A DNA stretch of 64,000 bases. Origin: Pterobdella sp. o SKG-2022. Its lineage: Eukaryota > Annelida > Clitellata > Hirudinida > Piscicolidae. A program made the position numbers and the translations under genes. The stretch spans positions 11,878,118-11,942,117 of the forward strand of contig OZ038320.1 in assembly GCA_964035795.1 (NCBI GenBank), written 5' to 3'. Under the pieces are notes generated by a model that did no database searches, was not told the DNA's origin, and worked only from the letters and a program-made list of their open reading frames with translations. Each line of letters starts with the position of its first letter. Position 1 is the first letter of the stretch. Below, in pieces: positions 24,601 through 36,761 of this stretch.

Positions 24601-26213
24601 TCTTTATAGCCAAATTTCTTTCTCATAGCCCTTCTGATTAGAACAGCGCCTCTGCAGCAAACCTAGTTTGCAAACTGCGCGCCCTACAAATACAAATACA
24701 AATTACAAACTATAATTAGCACGAACTGATCGGCATTAAGCTTGGACCTGTTGATTTTTGTCTATTGACCCAAAACATGATTTAAGTGTCTGTAGAGTAA
24801 GTTTTTAAGGCATTTTTGATCTAATTATTTAGAGAAGTCTTAATGAAAATGATAAATGATCTTTTGAAAAACAATGTTGTTATTCACTAGATGAGTGCCC
24901 ATGCTCAAGTCGAAAAGCACTTTTAAACACAGAGGAAAAATTAAATAAAATTGATTAAATCATATTCTCTATTATTTTCATTATTTCAACTTTTTAGATA
25001 CGCCTTAATGTACTTCAATAACTAATTTTTCAAAAAAAACTAATGTTGATGATTTTTGAAAAACTTATTAAAACAACAATTGATAAGTTTAGCTTCATGA
25101 TAAAAAATTGGCATTTTATTCTTTTTGTTTTTATCCAAGTACAAAAAGACCAAACTACAACTACCCCTCTATTGTATTTTTTTCCAACCATGTTTAGGTA
25201 GTGGAGGACACTGCCATAAAGTCGTGCAGATGTCACGGCATCTCAGGCAGCTGCAACGTTGAAACATGCTGGAAGGTACCTGCAAGCCTGTCCCGTGTCA
25301 CCTTGCGTCTCAAAAGGCTTTACCGAAATGCCGTGAAGGTTTGAGGGTGTCTTTTTAAAGCTTTAATTAATTATAAATTGAATTCAAAATATAAAGAAAT
25401 TTAAATACATGGAAGCTTATATGTATAAATGAACAGCTAAAAAAATGATCATATGAAACGTTGTAATTAAGCAAGAAAATTTTCCTTTTTTAGGTAACGA
25501 ATAGTAATCATGTTTTGAGCCATCTCAAAATAGATTACACAAACCACATTAATTCAAAACTGGTCACCACCTATCGAATAAAACATAATTTAAAGAAAGA
25601 AAAAACTCGAATTAAAAAACCGGAAAAATATATAAACTACAAGAAATTTGTTAAAAGACATTCATACACTAAAAGGAAAAAACAAAATACTGCCAGGTTG
25701 AAAAGACCTGGTTTTACAAACCATAAGACAACAAAGCACATAAACAGAATTCAAAAATTAAGACATAGAAAAAACCTATTGAGAACAACGAGAAGTTTTG
25801 AAAGTCTCTACAGTTCTACAACCCCTTCTTTGCCACAAAACCGCTTGATATACATGCACCTATCTCCAGACTACTGCCATCCCATCCCTTCCCTGCACTA
25901 CCCTGGCACCAAAGGCAGGGTTTGCACTCTTCCAAGATTAAATAACAGTTTGAATGATAATATCTCTTTAAAAATAAATGTTAAAACTGATGAAAGATAC
26001 GAGTTTTCACACAGTAGTTTCCCAAACAACATCTACTACAAGAACTACCAACAGTCCAAAGTTCAAGGTACCTGCCAGCACTTATGTTGTGGCAGAGGTT
26101 ACAAAAAAGTGGTTGAAAGGATACAAAGAAGCTGCAACTGCGTGCTACAATGGTGCTGTTCTGTGTTTTGTGACACGTGCTTCCACACCAACACCTACCA
26201 CGTCTGTCTATGA
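18611..26213 (+). CDS. Wnt ligand with large basic insertions, 7 exons, ~610 aa
   Basis: Exons 18611-18663 (less certain), 19010-19319, 20078-20267, 20500-20606, 20948-21259, 25198-25338 and 25494-26213. Phases match and the total is 1833 nt. Wnt hallmarks: CLPFKQLGMYHYC; MAAVVGMHKSLMECARHMS then NHRWNC; KESAVMLGLMAAGG and GEVPCGC; WRYPEECGTSIQYA; SCRCHGISGSCNVETCW, where Ser ~340 is the lipid-acylated serine; PGTKGRVC; LCCGRGYKKVVERIQ and WCCSVFCDTC at the end. Wnts are secreted lipid-modified ligands of Frizzled receptors. Exon 1 is a weak signal peptide (MEIWLACSVPPSLCLSA). Exon 2 adds a ~85-residue polar N-terminal region with N-glycosylation sequons. Exon 5 and the first half of exon 7 add lysine/arginine-rich insertions, making the protein far longer than the usual 350-400 aa. 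The Wnt subfamily is not clear. Confidence 0.9.
21500..21780 (-). mobile_element. Non-LTR retrotransposon 3'-end remnant in the Wnt intron
   Basis: Minus-strand reading gives broken pieces of the conserved C-terminal block of endonuclease/RT retrotransposons (RRWSYFGHILRRPNLPMAIE, then EKQKGRSR), with stops and frame changes. It is an old, 5'-truncated copy in the 3.9-kb intron between Wnt exons 5 and 6. Confidence 0.6.
24293..24710 (+). mobile_element. CR1/L2-like non-LTR retrotransposon 3' end in the Wnt intron
   Basis: An open frame ending at 24628 matches the C-terminal end of CR1/L2-type RT proteins: LHWLPVVLRAQFKLLWLTA, LYDRLSIRQTF, SLRSS, FSHIAPHLWNSLPLNVRLSP, FRKRLKTHLYSQ. A 21-bp in-frame tandem duplication (WLPVVLH twice) sits at its left edge. 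The 3' side ends in a short AAATAC repeat, as expected for such elements. It is 5'-truncated and same-sense with the Wnt gene. Confidence 0.85.
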
Positions 26214-29200
26214 GCCTTGCCTTCAACCAGTCACCTGACGTTTTCTTTAAAATTTGTTCATAGTTTAGCGGTCATATCTTCAACTAGATGATACTTCGGT
26301 TTTATAACATTTTTTTCAATTTTTTGGTAACACTTTATTTTTGAGGTTATAACTAGAATATTTTAAAAAATTAAAGTTGAAGAAATTAAAGAATTGTTTA
26401 TATATTTGAAATGATTCGAAGATAAATATAAAAATTTTTTTCCAAGATGTTTCCAGCATCAGTTTGCTTATTAATGATGATTAATGAGGTTGATTTTCGA
26501 TGATAAGAAACGATGTTAAATTAATTTAAGGTATGATCAAAATATATTAAATTAGTTTTATCTTAGTGAAATAAATGAAACTACTTATATCTTAAAATCT
26601 TTCATTTAAAATTATTTATTTTTAAAACCAATAAATTGCTTTGAAAGTTAACTCCAAGTCATTAATATTTCTGTATACAAATTGAATTTTATTTCAACAT
26701 TTTCTGAATTTTTCCCTTGCAATATGAATCATGGGATGAAGTGCTATTATAGTTGTATTATAGTTTTTTGTTTTTGTACTCACTTTTTGTATTGAAACTG
26801 TTTTATACCAGCTCAATATTATATTAATAATATAGAATTAAAAACATTTTAGAAAAAAATTACGTAATATAAATAAAACCTCAAACCACTGTTACAAGTG
26901 CTTTCAGGCTTAGTGTTATATTTATGAAAGGATCTTTGGAAGGATTATTATCAGCCTCTTATCCTTAACACTACTCCTTCCGATTGCGTATTCAAGCTTT
27001 TAATACGTTCTGCTAATTTAGTTTCTATGTCTCACTATCATAAAATATTTTTCGGTTTTATTCAGTATAATGCTGTTTTATGTTGAAATAAATACATGTT
27101 TGAATTGAATGGGTAAGTTTTTAAAAAAGTATAAATTTTTTATGCTTCAAAAATGTAAATAGGGAAAGATTGCATTCACTTTTTTTTCAGTTCCACTAAC
27201 ACTGAAGAAAACGTGAAAGATTCTCAGAAACCATTTGTAAGAACTGAACTATTCTTTGACTATCGAAATATTGTGTGAAAAATTGAATCTAAATAGAATT
27301 TCAAAGAAGAATACTTCTAAAAAACATGAGAGTTTCACACTTGTGATATTAACAAAATTTTTAATCAATATTATTACTAATTTGAACTTGCAGTAATTCA
27401 TGACAGATCAAGGTTTTAGCTGAGAGCCATGTTTGAGTAACGAGGCAGAAATTTAAAAAGTAACTGTTTTAAGGTGCACTGTCGGGCAATTATTTTCATT
27501 AAGTTTAATTGAACTTAGTGCTTTTCAAAATATTTTATACATTCGTTCAAAGGTTTATATCTTGTAATGTAACTGTGCTATTCCGGAAACAACTATATTA
27601 TACATTATAATACTTAAAAACTAAAGTCATTAATATCAAAATAAGAATGTAGTAAGTTACAGGGAAATATAATGGTTTTATCAGCGTGTTCCGTGATAGT
27701 AAGCAGACCTTAACATACAAGCCATGGATCTTATTCTTAAATCATCATTACCTGTTGTTGTTGCTATTATCGTTAAAGAAATTTTTGAAAATATTTTAGA
27801 TAAAAATGCTACGTTAATAAAAACAATAAAAAACCGAGAGTTGATTGTTATATTTGAATATATCTTAGCTCCGGATTAATATTATATTCTCTTACAGAGA
27901 TAAGCTTTTGTCTCCTGAAACTACATCGAATAGAGTTGCAACTTCAGCTTAAAAACTACCCAACAATTATAAATTTCATAAATATTTGATAAACCATGGT
28001 ATTTCTCTCAAAAATTAGTTCTTTTTATTATTTATTATTATTATTATTTTAATCGATATCAATAAAGTCTCATCCTCAGGTAATGTTTTTTTAAGGATCT
28101 GTTCGCCATGTTAACTAATATTGAAGGTTCTTGCTGACATCATACTCGTCTGAGGATTATTGGGTTTTGATATTAAACATTATCGTTGAACCACAAATGC
28201 AGTATTTTCTCTATGAAATAGAAAAATTTTCATAAACAAGTTTCACCAAAGTTTTCAAATCATTGATATAATGTCTTTGAAATTGAATAAATTTGCTTAT
28301 CTTTTCTTTAAATTTTTTCCATAAAATATTTCTCAGTTCACCTGGCAGTACAAGTCGATATAACTCAGTTATAACAAAGTGCTATCAAGTTTCAATATAA
28401 AAGAATTCAATTTTTCACCGATCTTTTAACTTTTAAGTGAGATATTCAAATCATAGATTGATTGCAAAAAAAGATTATATAGCGTTCTTTAATCGACTGT
28501 TCACCAAAAATTCTGTTTATATTCTTCCATTTCATAGTGAAACGTATTTAATATTGAAATGAAATTTTTAAAACTATAGTAGATATTTCCAGTGTTTTTT
28601 GCTCTTTTCGTAACCAAATTTTGTATTGATAACTCCACTCTGAGAATCTCAAAAAAAGTTTTATGTTTGAATCAAGAAATAAATCCACTTCACAAGAGCA
28701 AGCTTTTACCTCAATAAGTTTATACTGGTTTAATATTGTTGAAAAAATTAAAAGTTTTCCGGATTCTTGAAAACTTCGAATAAAAATTTTTTAACGAAGA
28801 ATAATTCTTTGAAAATAACTTATGTGCACATACAAGTAGTGAGAAATGACAGAGCTTGTTAAAGCAGTAAAGATAACGTTGAGAATTTATTACTTACATT
28901 AATGCCGTATCCCCTAGAACGAAATATTGACAATACCTCCAGTTATTATTATATCTCTAATTATATTATATAGTATTTAAGGTTAATAGCATTGTTGAAT
29001 ATTGCATAAACTTTAAAGTAGAATGATATATTTATTGAGAATATCTGGAAATAAAATGAGCCTTCTATTGAAGTATAGTTTCCAATACTAGAAACACTTC
29101 ACAGAAGTACGTTTGAATACGTTACTAACTCAACGCTACATCCAATCTTATCACTCAAACTTCTAGTTAGAAATCAAGGCGATAAATACTGAGATTGTAT

Positions 29201-31550
29201 TGGAAGCGTGCAATGCAGTTTGAAAACATTAATAACTTTGCTTTTAATTGTTTTTAATATGTTCATTTTGTTGATTAATGATTTTCGAAGTGGTTGGTAT
29301 GCTTTTTTGCTTTAAATCAAAAAAACTATTGATAACAATTGCTTCAAATGCTTCGGCATAGATAAAAAAACTAAAAATAAAACCCTATTAAATACTTAAA
29401 ATATTCTGAATCTTTGGCGCTTTGCTTGCATTATCCAACATTTACTGCTTTTTGTTTTATTTTGGCAAACATTATTAAAAACATATTTAATTAAACTATT
29501 GATTAAAAGTTTGAGTAGCTTCATATCACTAACCAAACTAGAATAAGGTATATAACGGCTTGTTATACAAATAAAATTTAGAAATATTAGTGAAGTGATT
29601 GTGGTTTTGACTAAAATGACCGCATCCTCAGCTTGTAAATCAATGAAATGTGATATTTGAGCGTTAAAACAACATTCGAGCTGTAAATTATCCTTTGATT
29701 TATTAACTGTTTGTTTTCTATTCCTAGAATAATTATCCGCCATTTGCCATTTTTGACTGCATAATAATTTTTTTATTCTTAAGTTCAGCTAAAACTTAAT
29801 AAAAGAATTAATGAAGTTTTGAATAAAAAAATGCCAATTTCTAAGCATACTCCAATGTGAATGAGATAACAATGAATCTCTTCATGATTGTATTTAAATC
29901 TTAACACACTAAGCTTTCTTTAATACAAATTTAACGTAGTTACCATTGATATATTTTACCTAATTTGTTTCAAGTATTTAAAAAACTGGCTGGCTAAATA
30001 GTTTTTTATTAATACACAAAAGTGTAAATCAATGGCGGGCCTTAAATAATAGTGAAAGGTCTTTAGCCATAAAAACGGTTTTGTAGGTTTCATCGATATT
30101 ACCCTGTTAACATTTATTTTTTTTTTATTTCTTCATAAATTTTTGAATCTCAAGCCACTTCACTTTTTGATAAATTCAATGTGTATAAAATAATAAAAAT
30201 TTTGGGAAATGTTTAACTGAACGTTTTAAAATTTCTTCAAAACTACGGCACTTGAAGCTCTATAAACACTTCATAAGCCACAAAATATACACTAAAAGCA
30301 TTACAACTTTAAGAGCAATCAAAAAATCATAAAAAACAATCGTAGTTTTCAAGGATTTTTAAAAGTTAACAAATTACGAGTCATTAATTACCGCAGCATT
30401 TATTAGGGAAATATGGTGCAGGCTGGTGTATTAACACCTACCCTTATTCCGGTGTGTTACATCGTAAATATACTTAAATTAATATAATCTTTCTAATATT
30501 TATAAATTAATACAATCTCGCATTTCAATGTATTTGATGCCGTTTGCTGAAGTTTCATGATAAGGCTAAACTTAGAAAAAATCGGATTTTTATTTCAAAG
30601 TTTTTACTTTTTGAATTGAAAATTTATATTTGGGCATATATTTTTTAAGCTTTGTTAAAATGTTAGCAAAGATTTATCTAAAAGCCCATCGAATGCAGAT
30701 CATTATTTGAAGGTATATAACTAAAAATTCGAACTTTTAACAATATATAATTTAAAACATTGAAGTTTGAAACACTTGATGTTGGTAGTCAATCTCACAG
30801 AAAGTTCGTAATTTTTACTTAGCTCTTTTAATACTTATAATAGTTGTAAGCTGATCAAGCGCCATTGAAAGTTAATCTCCATATGATGATAAACCTTGTA
30901 AGCCTGTAAAGATTTCATCCGAAGCAGATTAATAAAGCCACGAGCAGTCACGAACACACAAGAGCACACGCTCCACCTTGATACATGCTGAGTATTTAAA
31001 GAGCAATCTCTTTGGAACTGCGTAGCGCCAGTGTTTTTTATGTATAAATTATGTTTGGGAATTTTTGCTCCAAATTTTTGACTCCAGTCAAAAGTATATT
31101 TTTTTTAGTTCATTAGTCCCGTTTAAAAGGGTTATTGAGTAGTCTTGAAAGATCGGATATCTGTTTTTGATGTTGTATAAGGTTTTAAGTTAATGAAGTA
31201 GTTGTATGTTGCTTTGTTTTCTTCATTAAGCCATGGTAGATAAATTAATAAATTTATTTACTAAAATTTAAAAGGAAATATATTAGAATCCTTCAACAGA
31301 GTAATAAATTATCAAAAAATATTCATGTAGTAAATACTGAAATTATTACAGTAGGCGCTATAAAATTAAAAATAAATCGATCCATTCATATAAATTAAAT
31401 AAATGATAGAAGATGTTATCTTTAATTAACATAAAAGTAAATATGGAAGAAGAAGTTACAATCACAAGGGTCGTTAAGAGATTTATGCTCTAATGATGAT
31501 GATGATGATTCAGCAAAACTCTACAGCCGGAAATACAACAGGAAATAGAA
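26214..31550. other. Gene-poor AT-rich region after Wnt
   Basis: No gene recognised in over 5 kb. Possible Wnt polyA signal at about 26630. An isolated minus-strand open frame of 115 codons (29743-29396) resembles nothing I know and sits in biased AT sequence. A short TTA-type repeat is near 28022-28056. Confidence 0.5.
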
Positions 31551-31555
31551 GTTAA

Positions 31556-31646
31556 GACGGAGAAACGAGATGGCAGTGTTGTTAGCTGGTTGCCATGGTG
31601 ATGTAACCACTTCCTACACCGCCAACCTCGTTTCGCTGTCGTCTCC
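31556..31646. promoter_or_regulatory. GC-richer island with RFX X-box-like and ETS-like sites
   Basis: Within AT-rich flanks, GTTGCCATGGTGAT at 31589-31602 fits the RFX X-box (RYYNYY, spacer, RRNRAC) except for its last base. An ETS-like CCGGAA lies just to the left (near 31527-31535) and CACTTCCT just to the right. Short inverted copies of AAACGAG/CTCGTTT flank it (about 31563-31569 and 31627-31633). It may be a promoter or distal enhancer; the nearest recognised genes are more than 5 kb away on each side. Confidence 0.35.
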
Positions 31647-31649
31647 AAA

Positions 31650-34080
31650 ATAAATTTTCCAAAATACAGATTGTCGGTTAATTTAAAAGTTAATTTAAAT
31701 ATTATTTACTATTCATTCATAAAAGTAATTGTAGTTTCTAGGAAACATAAAATATTTGCTTGAAAAACAAAGTATCAATTTATAAAAATTTAATTCAGAA
31801 ATCCCATCTTAAATGCTTTTGTACCGAACAAAAATTTTTATTTATTTCTTAAAAAATCAACTGATTACCAATCCAAAATTTTTTAGCGTTGTTAGTTCTA
31901 CAGTGGCACCAGCCGACATCTTTTGATTATGTATTAACAAGGATTAATGCATTTTCTACAGGTTTGTATGTGAAAAGTTTAAATTGATACAAGTTTGTTA
32001 AAAGTAAACCAAGTATTTTGTTTCAGAGTGGTGATGTTCCGGACTTTGGTGAAAAGATCTTCAACTTTTTTCAATTTTTTTTATCTCCATTCATAAATTT
32101 TCACTCTCTTTCCGTCTCTAGTTTAAATTCAATATTTTTAAATCGTTTTTCAAATTTTTTTTTTCAAAAAAGTCAAAATTTCGTTTTAGAACGTTCTCCT
32201 ATTACGATATGATACACATCGAATGATTAATGATTTTGAATCTAGAATTTAATACCTTCGTGGTCTGTTTTATGATCTTTCCTTATAACATATGGAAGAT
32301 TTCATCATTATCATTTCTCCACTGTTTTGTTTACGCATTGCATAGATATAATATAAATCGTATTTTATGCAGCGTATGCTTTATTAACTGTACACTGAGT
32401 CGTTTAATTTATCAGAGATACCAGACCAAAATTCTGCAAATTACTTGCCTAAAAGCATTTAATGGTTAGAGGCATAAAATTTTTATGTTACTGTTATAAC
32501 GTATCTTCAACAATTATCACATCATGGAAGGTACAATGCAGCCAGTGTTCATATTTTTTTCAGATACATCTACATCTTTTAGCACTCTATAGTAATCTGA
32601 AACCGTTACGTCTACAATGGGAATATTTTATCTTCTATATCTTTGTTTTTTCATCAAAATTGATTTTCAGGATAGTTAGCAGAGAGTATTACTTTTCGTT
32701 CTTACTCTATTGTTATTATTAAAATAATTTTTTGCATTTTTTATGTTTTTTTTTAATTCTTTGTAATTTTTAAAAATATTCTCATCCTTTCAAAACAATT
32801 GTAGTTATTTTATTATCTCAAATGATATTTGCAAATGGAATTGATCGGCACTGATGATAAAAAATTTTTATTCTTCTCACCAAATGTTTCCTGGTCTTAA
32901 TGTTAAAAAAATTAACAATGCATAATGCTTTTCTTAAAAAACTTGAAACTTTTTATTATAAATACAGTCGTTTCGGCATACTAAAAAAAGCTACATGTTG
33001 AGTTTTTATTAAATAAAATTTTAACGATGGGTATTGAATCTTCGGTTGAAAAGTTAATAACAATTTAAAATCATAAGATTTTTAATATTGAGTTCCATTC
33101 CACTGTTATGCGAACCAAGCAGATCAAAACGCTGTGTTTTTCCAATCTAAAACCAAAGCAAGAAATCGCCCCAGACTTCAAAATTAAGCTCGGCGATTCA
33201 AAGAGTTCTTTGATCACTTGTTCATTATTACCTCAAGTAGAAGTGGTATTCAAAAATAGTCTTGGAAAAAATATGATAGAATGAATAATATGGAAATTAA
33301 TTTAATCAAGTGAAAAGAAACAGTATGTGAATAAGAAATACAAATTGAGTTTAAGAGTATTCTTACTAATGTTACAAAGATGACATAGAAAAGAGTTTTT
33401 TGATCGAAAAATTAAATTTTCTGCATACATTCGAATCAAATGTATAATAATTTAAATGTTTTTTAAAAATTAAGCTTGACAAATTATCAAATTAATTTTC
33501 AGAATTACCGAGTTAGTAGGTCTTCAGAAACACATTCATATGCCAAACAATATCGAAATTTGCAGAACATTCGATAGGTAACAAGGCCGAAAACTCAAAT
33601 TTTTGTGTTTATTGCGTTGATGATAATGTTTATGTTATACCTAGTAGTATATCGAAGAATGATGAAATTGCCAAATTTTTCGTGAAATTTACTTTTTTTT
33701 GCCAAGTATTTTCACTCAATTGAGTTAGTAGCTAGAGGAAAAATTAGTATCTGTTCTTATTTTTGATTTTGGTCATCCTCTTTGTGGTTTTGCAAGTTAA
33801 TCATTGAAAGGCCCAAATAAACATATCCAAAATTTATTTAATTATTACGAGGTATTTTAACTTTTTGCATTTTTTTATTTTTTCTAGGTAATTTTGAATT
33901 AATAAGCAAACGCTAGTATGTGGCGTATCATATTTTCATTGGAAAACACAACGACACAATGAGATTAAAATTAAAATTACGAATAAGATTATAGTCGCAT
34001 TAATTTTAGGAGTTTTTAGCTATATAATCATTATATAAAAAAAAGATAGAAAAACTATTGAAATTGTTAAAACAAAAAAA
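31650..34080. other. Gene-poor region
   Basis: AT-rich with no recognised gene. One 58-codon plus-strand open frame (33108-33284) has better codon composition than its surroundings but no family resemblance. Confidence 0.45.
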
Positions 34081-34660
34081 TACATGAGAACTTGATTGAC
34101 AAAAGATCTGGAAGAGAGAAGATTTGATGTTTCTCCCAAAAGAATGTGTGCAAACAGAAAACCTGAGTTTTTTAAGAAGATTATTCCACGAGGTATAATT
34201 GGTTATATGAAAAATTCTTTTCTCTGTGGTTTTGAGCTTATATTTTACTTGGAACAACCTTCAGTAAATAGGCCGATCTCAGTTTCTGCTTACCAAGAAT
34301 GCTTGATAGCATCTCAAAATCTCTTGAAAGGTAAGCTGGACCTTCATTGGACAAACACTTAAACATTAGCAGCAAAAATTCATAGTTAATTCTGTCATGA
34401 ATTTTAAGCCAGTGCAAATCTCTCAAAACAGGACTTTTGTGATCATATTTTCTGGCACTTGTAATGAGCCTGGCTATTGTGTTGATTAAGAATTGGAGTC
34501 AGTTTTTTTTCATATTCAAGAAGCTCTGGAAGGATAAAATTTCCATAGTCTATCCGGCTCAATACCAGCGCTGATGTAGGTGTCTTCAAAGACTGAAGGC
34601 TCAACAACTCCTTGATTGATTTTATTACCTTAAGGATATAAAATCGCATCTTTTAATTTG
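34080..34660 (-). mobile_element. Non-LTR retrotransposon RT C-terminal remnant
   Basis: Read on the minus strand, it shows the RT segment (KSIKELLSLQSLKTPTSALV then LSRIDYGNFILPELLEY), the following KIHDRINYEFLLLMFKCLSN and GPAYLSRDFE with KLRSAYLLKVVP, and a last block with SWNNLLKKLR. These match the order LSRLDYCNSLL / LHWLPV-type / LWNSLP of CR1/L2-like elements. Stops and frame shifts show it is dead and 5'-truncated. Confidence 0.8.
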
Positions 34661-34909
34661 TTGATCTGAGTTTTAATAAAGAATTTAAAAATAGTCATGA
34701 ATTCAAAATATTTTTACGGAAGGAACATAAACTTTTCAATTTAAAAAATTATAGAAATACAAAAAAAACTACTTTAAAGATATTTAAATAACTTTATACT
34801 TGATTTGATTATATTGAATTTGTACCAATAAAAATTATGAAACTTTAAAATGAAGAAATTTACAAAGCATTTTTCAATTGTCAAGCTATTTTCAGCTTAA
34901 ACTTCAATT

Positions 34910-35300
34910 CGACTAAAACTTTTGGAAACACTTGTCATGAGAAGAAGCTTGACAACGAGTACATAAAGCTTAGTTTTCTTGCCACATTTAGCACATCTTT
35001 GTTGGGTAGCGATTGGTTGCACAAAATAATTTCTCTTACTAAATCAACTATTTTATTTTTTTATTGGAAATCTTATTTTAAAAAAATTGTTTTAAAAGGT
35101 AACTCAAACAGTCTTTTTTCGTACATTCATTAATGACACTTTCCTATCACAGGGTACCTCTTGCTTGAAGCGCCATGCATTCACGACGGTTGTATCGAGA
35201 AAATTAGTAAAGATTGGGAACCACCATTTCTTCTCTCGCATGCGTGGCTTATTAAGTGAAACTTGTTCATCTGGTTGTGTTCGGATATGCAATTAGGCCT
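34910..35300 (-). pseudogene. piggyBac-like transposase C-terminal remnant
   Basis: A minus-strand open frame (35292-35104) contains KKWWFPIFTNFLDTTVVNAW, close to the conserved piggyBac transposase motif near the end of the catalytic domain. Further on, QRCAKCGKKTK (around 35005-34970) and, one frame over, CTRCQASSHDKCFQKF (34962-34914) recreate the C-terminal cysteine-rich zinc-binding region with a frameshift between them. The N-terminal two thirds are missing, and the piece is surely inactive. Confidence 0.7.
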
Positions 35301-36700
35301 TTCAACAGTTGAAAATTTTTCTTTGTCAAAGAAACATATTTCCAAGATAAATTATATTTGTAAAAATTAACAAGATTTAACTAAAATTTTATATTGAATG
35401 TACCGAATACTTAATGAATATACTATTGATATGAATGAAAAAAGTCAATTAGAATAAAAAGCAATAATTCAGATATATTATTAAAAAATTTGTCGCGGTG
35501 ATTAGGGTGTTAGATGCATTTTATCAAAATTCAATAGGCTGACTTGATTTTGTGTGTTCGTGCATTCAAGATGAAATTATGACATAAAAATTTGGATATG
35601 ACGAATATATCAGGAAGTTTTTGTTTTATAAAAAACTTTAAGGCTTTTTCATTTCAATCGCACATTAAATAAAAATTCGAAACAGCTTTTATCTTTTTAT
35701 AAGAGTGTTTTATTGTGTTTTGAAGTTCCGTATAGATCAGCTTGTTAGTGCTTCCAAATGGATCAGTTCGGCTACAGTTCTCAAATTTTATTAAAGTTAA
35801 TGAAATATGCTCAAAATAAATGTGAAATTATGTGTATTATTAGTTCTAAAGTTTTTCGCTGTTATGACATTTTTTAATAAGTATAAAAAAATTTACGAAA
35901 AGCTGCTTTGTGTTCAATCAATAAAAACGTTTGATTCCTGAAAAAACTTCATTTTCAAAGTTTTTATCTTTCATTTCATATTTTAAGTTCCTTTGTGAGA
36001 ATTAATTTTTAAACGAACTTACGACTCAGAAAATCATGTTTATGAAATGATAATTGATTTTATAAAAGAATTCAATCTCAAAATTCTTTCAAGTTTTTTT
36101 ACGTTCATTAAAGACAAAAAAATATTCTTTCAGTCTCACTCTTATTAGCAATGGAATTTGCCACGTGTCGTTCTTGTTTTTTCTTTGTTTTCTTCTCTGA
36201 GCAGGTCATTTTAAAAGCTTTCAAAATGTTTTGAATTTAAAAATATTCACCATGTGCAATACCTCTAAATGAAAGAGTCCTAGTTTATATAAGCATGTGC
36301 ACGACGATCAAACGCCCGTTGAGTTATTTTTCTAATAAAATAAAATGTAGTCTAGAATTTTTTAATTTTCATCATTTCAAAAATTATTTTCAAAGTTTCA
36401 TGAGATTTTTTAAATTCAAATAACCATTAAATTTTTTGTGGATTTTGTGGATTGTTAAGCTATAGCAACATCCAGGTCGACTTAAACGATGTGGAAAAAT
36501 TTTAAATATATAATTTATTCATAAAAATTAATTTATATAATTTGACTAAATTAAAAAGCAATTGCAAAGTCTAATTCGAAAAACTCTTTTTTTTCAAGTT
36601 AAAAAGTTTAAATTTGTGCAAAACTCTTAAAATTCTTTTCAAAGCCCATGAGAAAGTTCCAATTATCAGAACAATTTATTCAACAAGGAGTAGCCTCAAA
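35301..36700. other. Spacer upstream of the neuropeptide gene
   Basis: AT-rich, no gene or repeat recognised. It should contain distal control sequences of the RGWamide precursor gene. Confidence 0.45.
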
Positions 36701-36704
36701 ACAG

Positions 36705-36712
36705 TATAAAAG
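36705..36712 (+). promoter_or_regulatory. TATA box of the RGWamide precursor gene
   Basis: TATAAAAG lies 57 bp upstream of the chosen ATG (36762), which leaves room for a start site around 36735 and a short 5' leader. It argues against starting at the in-frame ATG at 36648, which would lie upstream of the promoter. Confidence 0.6.
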
Positions 36713-36761
36713 CAAGAACGTCACTGAATATCGAAATGAACAATTACAAATTCCCACAACA

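Noticed and set aside
25978..26238. 86-codon plus-strand open frame overlapping the Wnt end
   Set aside because: It is an off-frame shadow of the cysteine-rich Wnt C-terminus, whose frame carries all family motifs.
29396..29743. 115-codon minus-strand open frame
   Set aside because: No family resemblance, no splice context, and amino-acid bias expected from AT-rich random sequence; not called as a gene.
33108..33284. 58-codon plus-strand open frame
   Set aside because: Composition is somewhat coding-like, but there is no family, signal peptide or processing motif; too little support.
36648..36761. Longer N-terminus for the RGWamide precursor from an upstream in-frame ATG
   Set aside because: It would bury the signal peptide 38 residues into the protein, and the TATA box (36705-36712) lies downstream of it.
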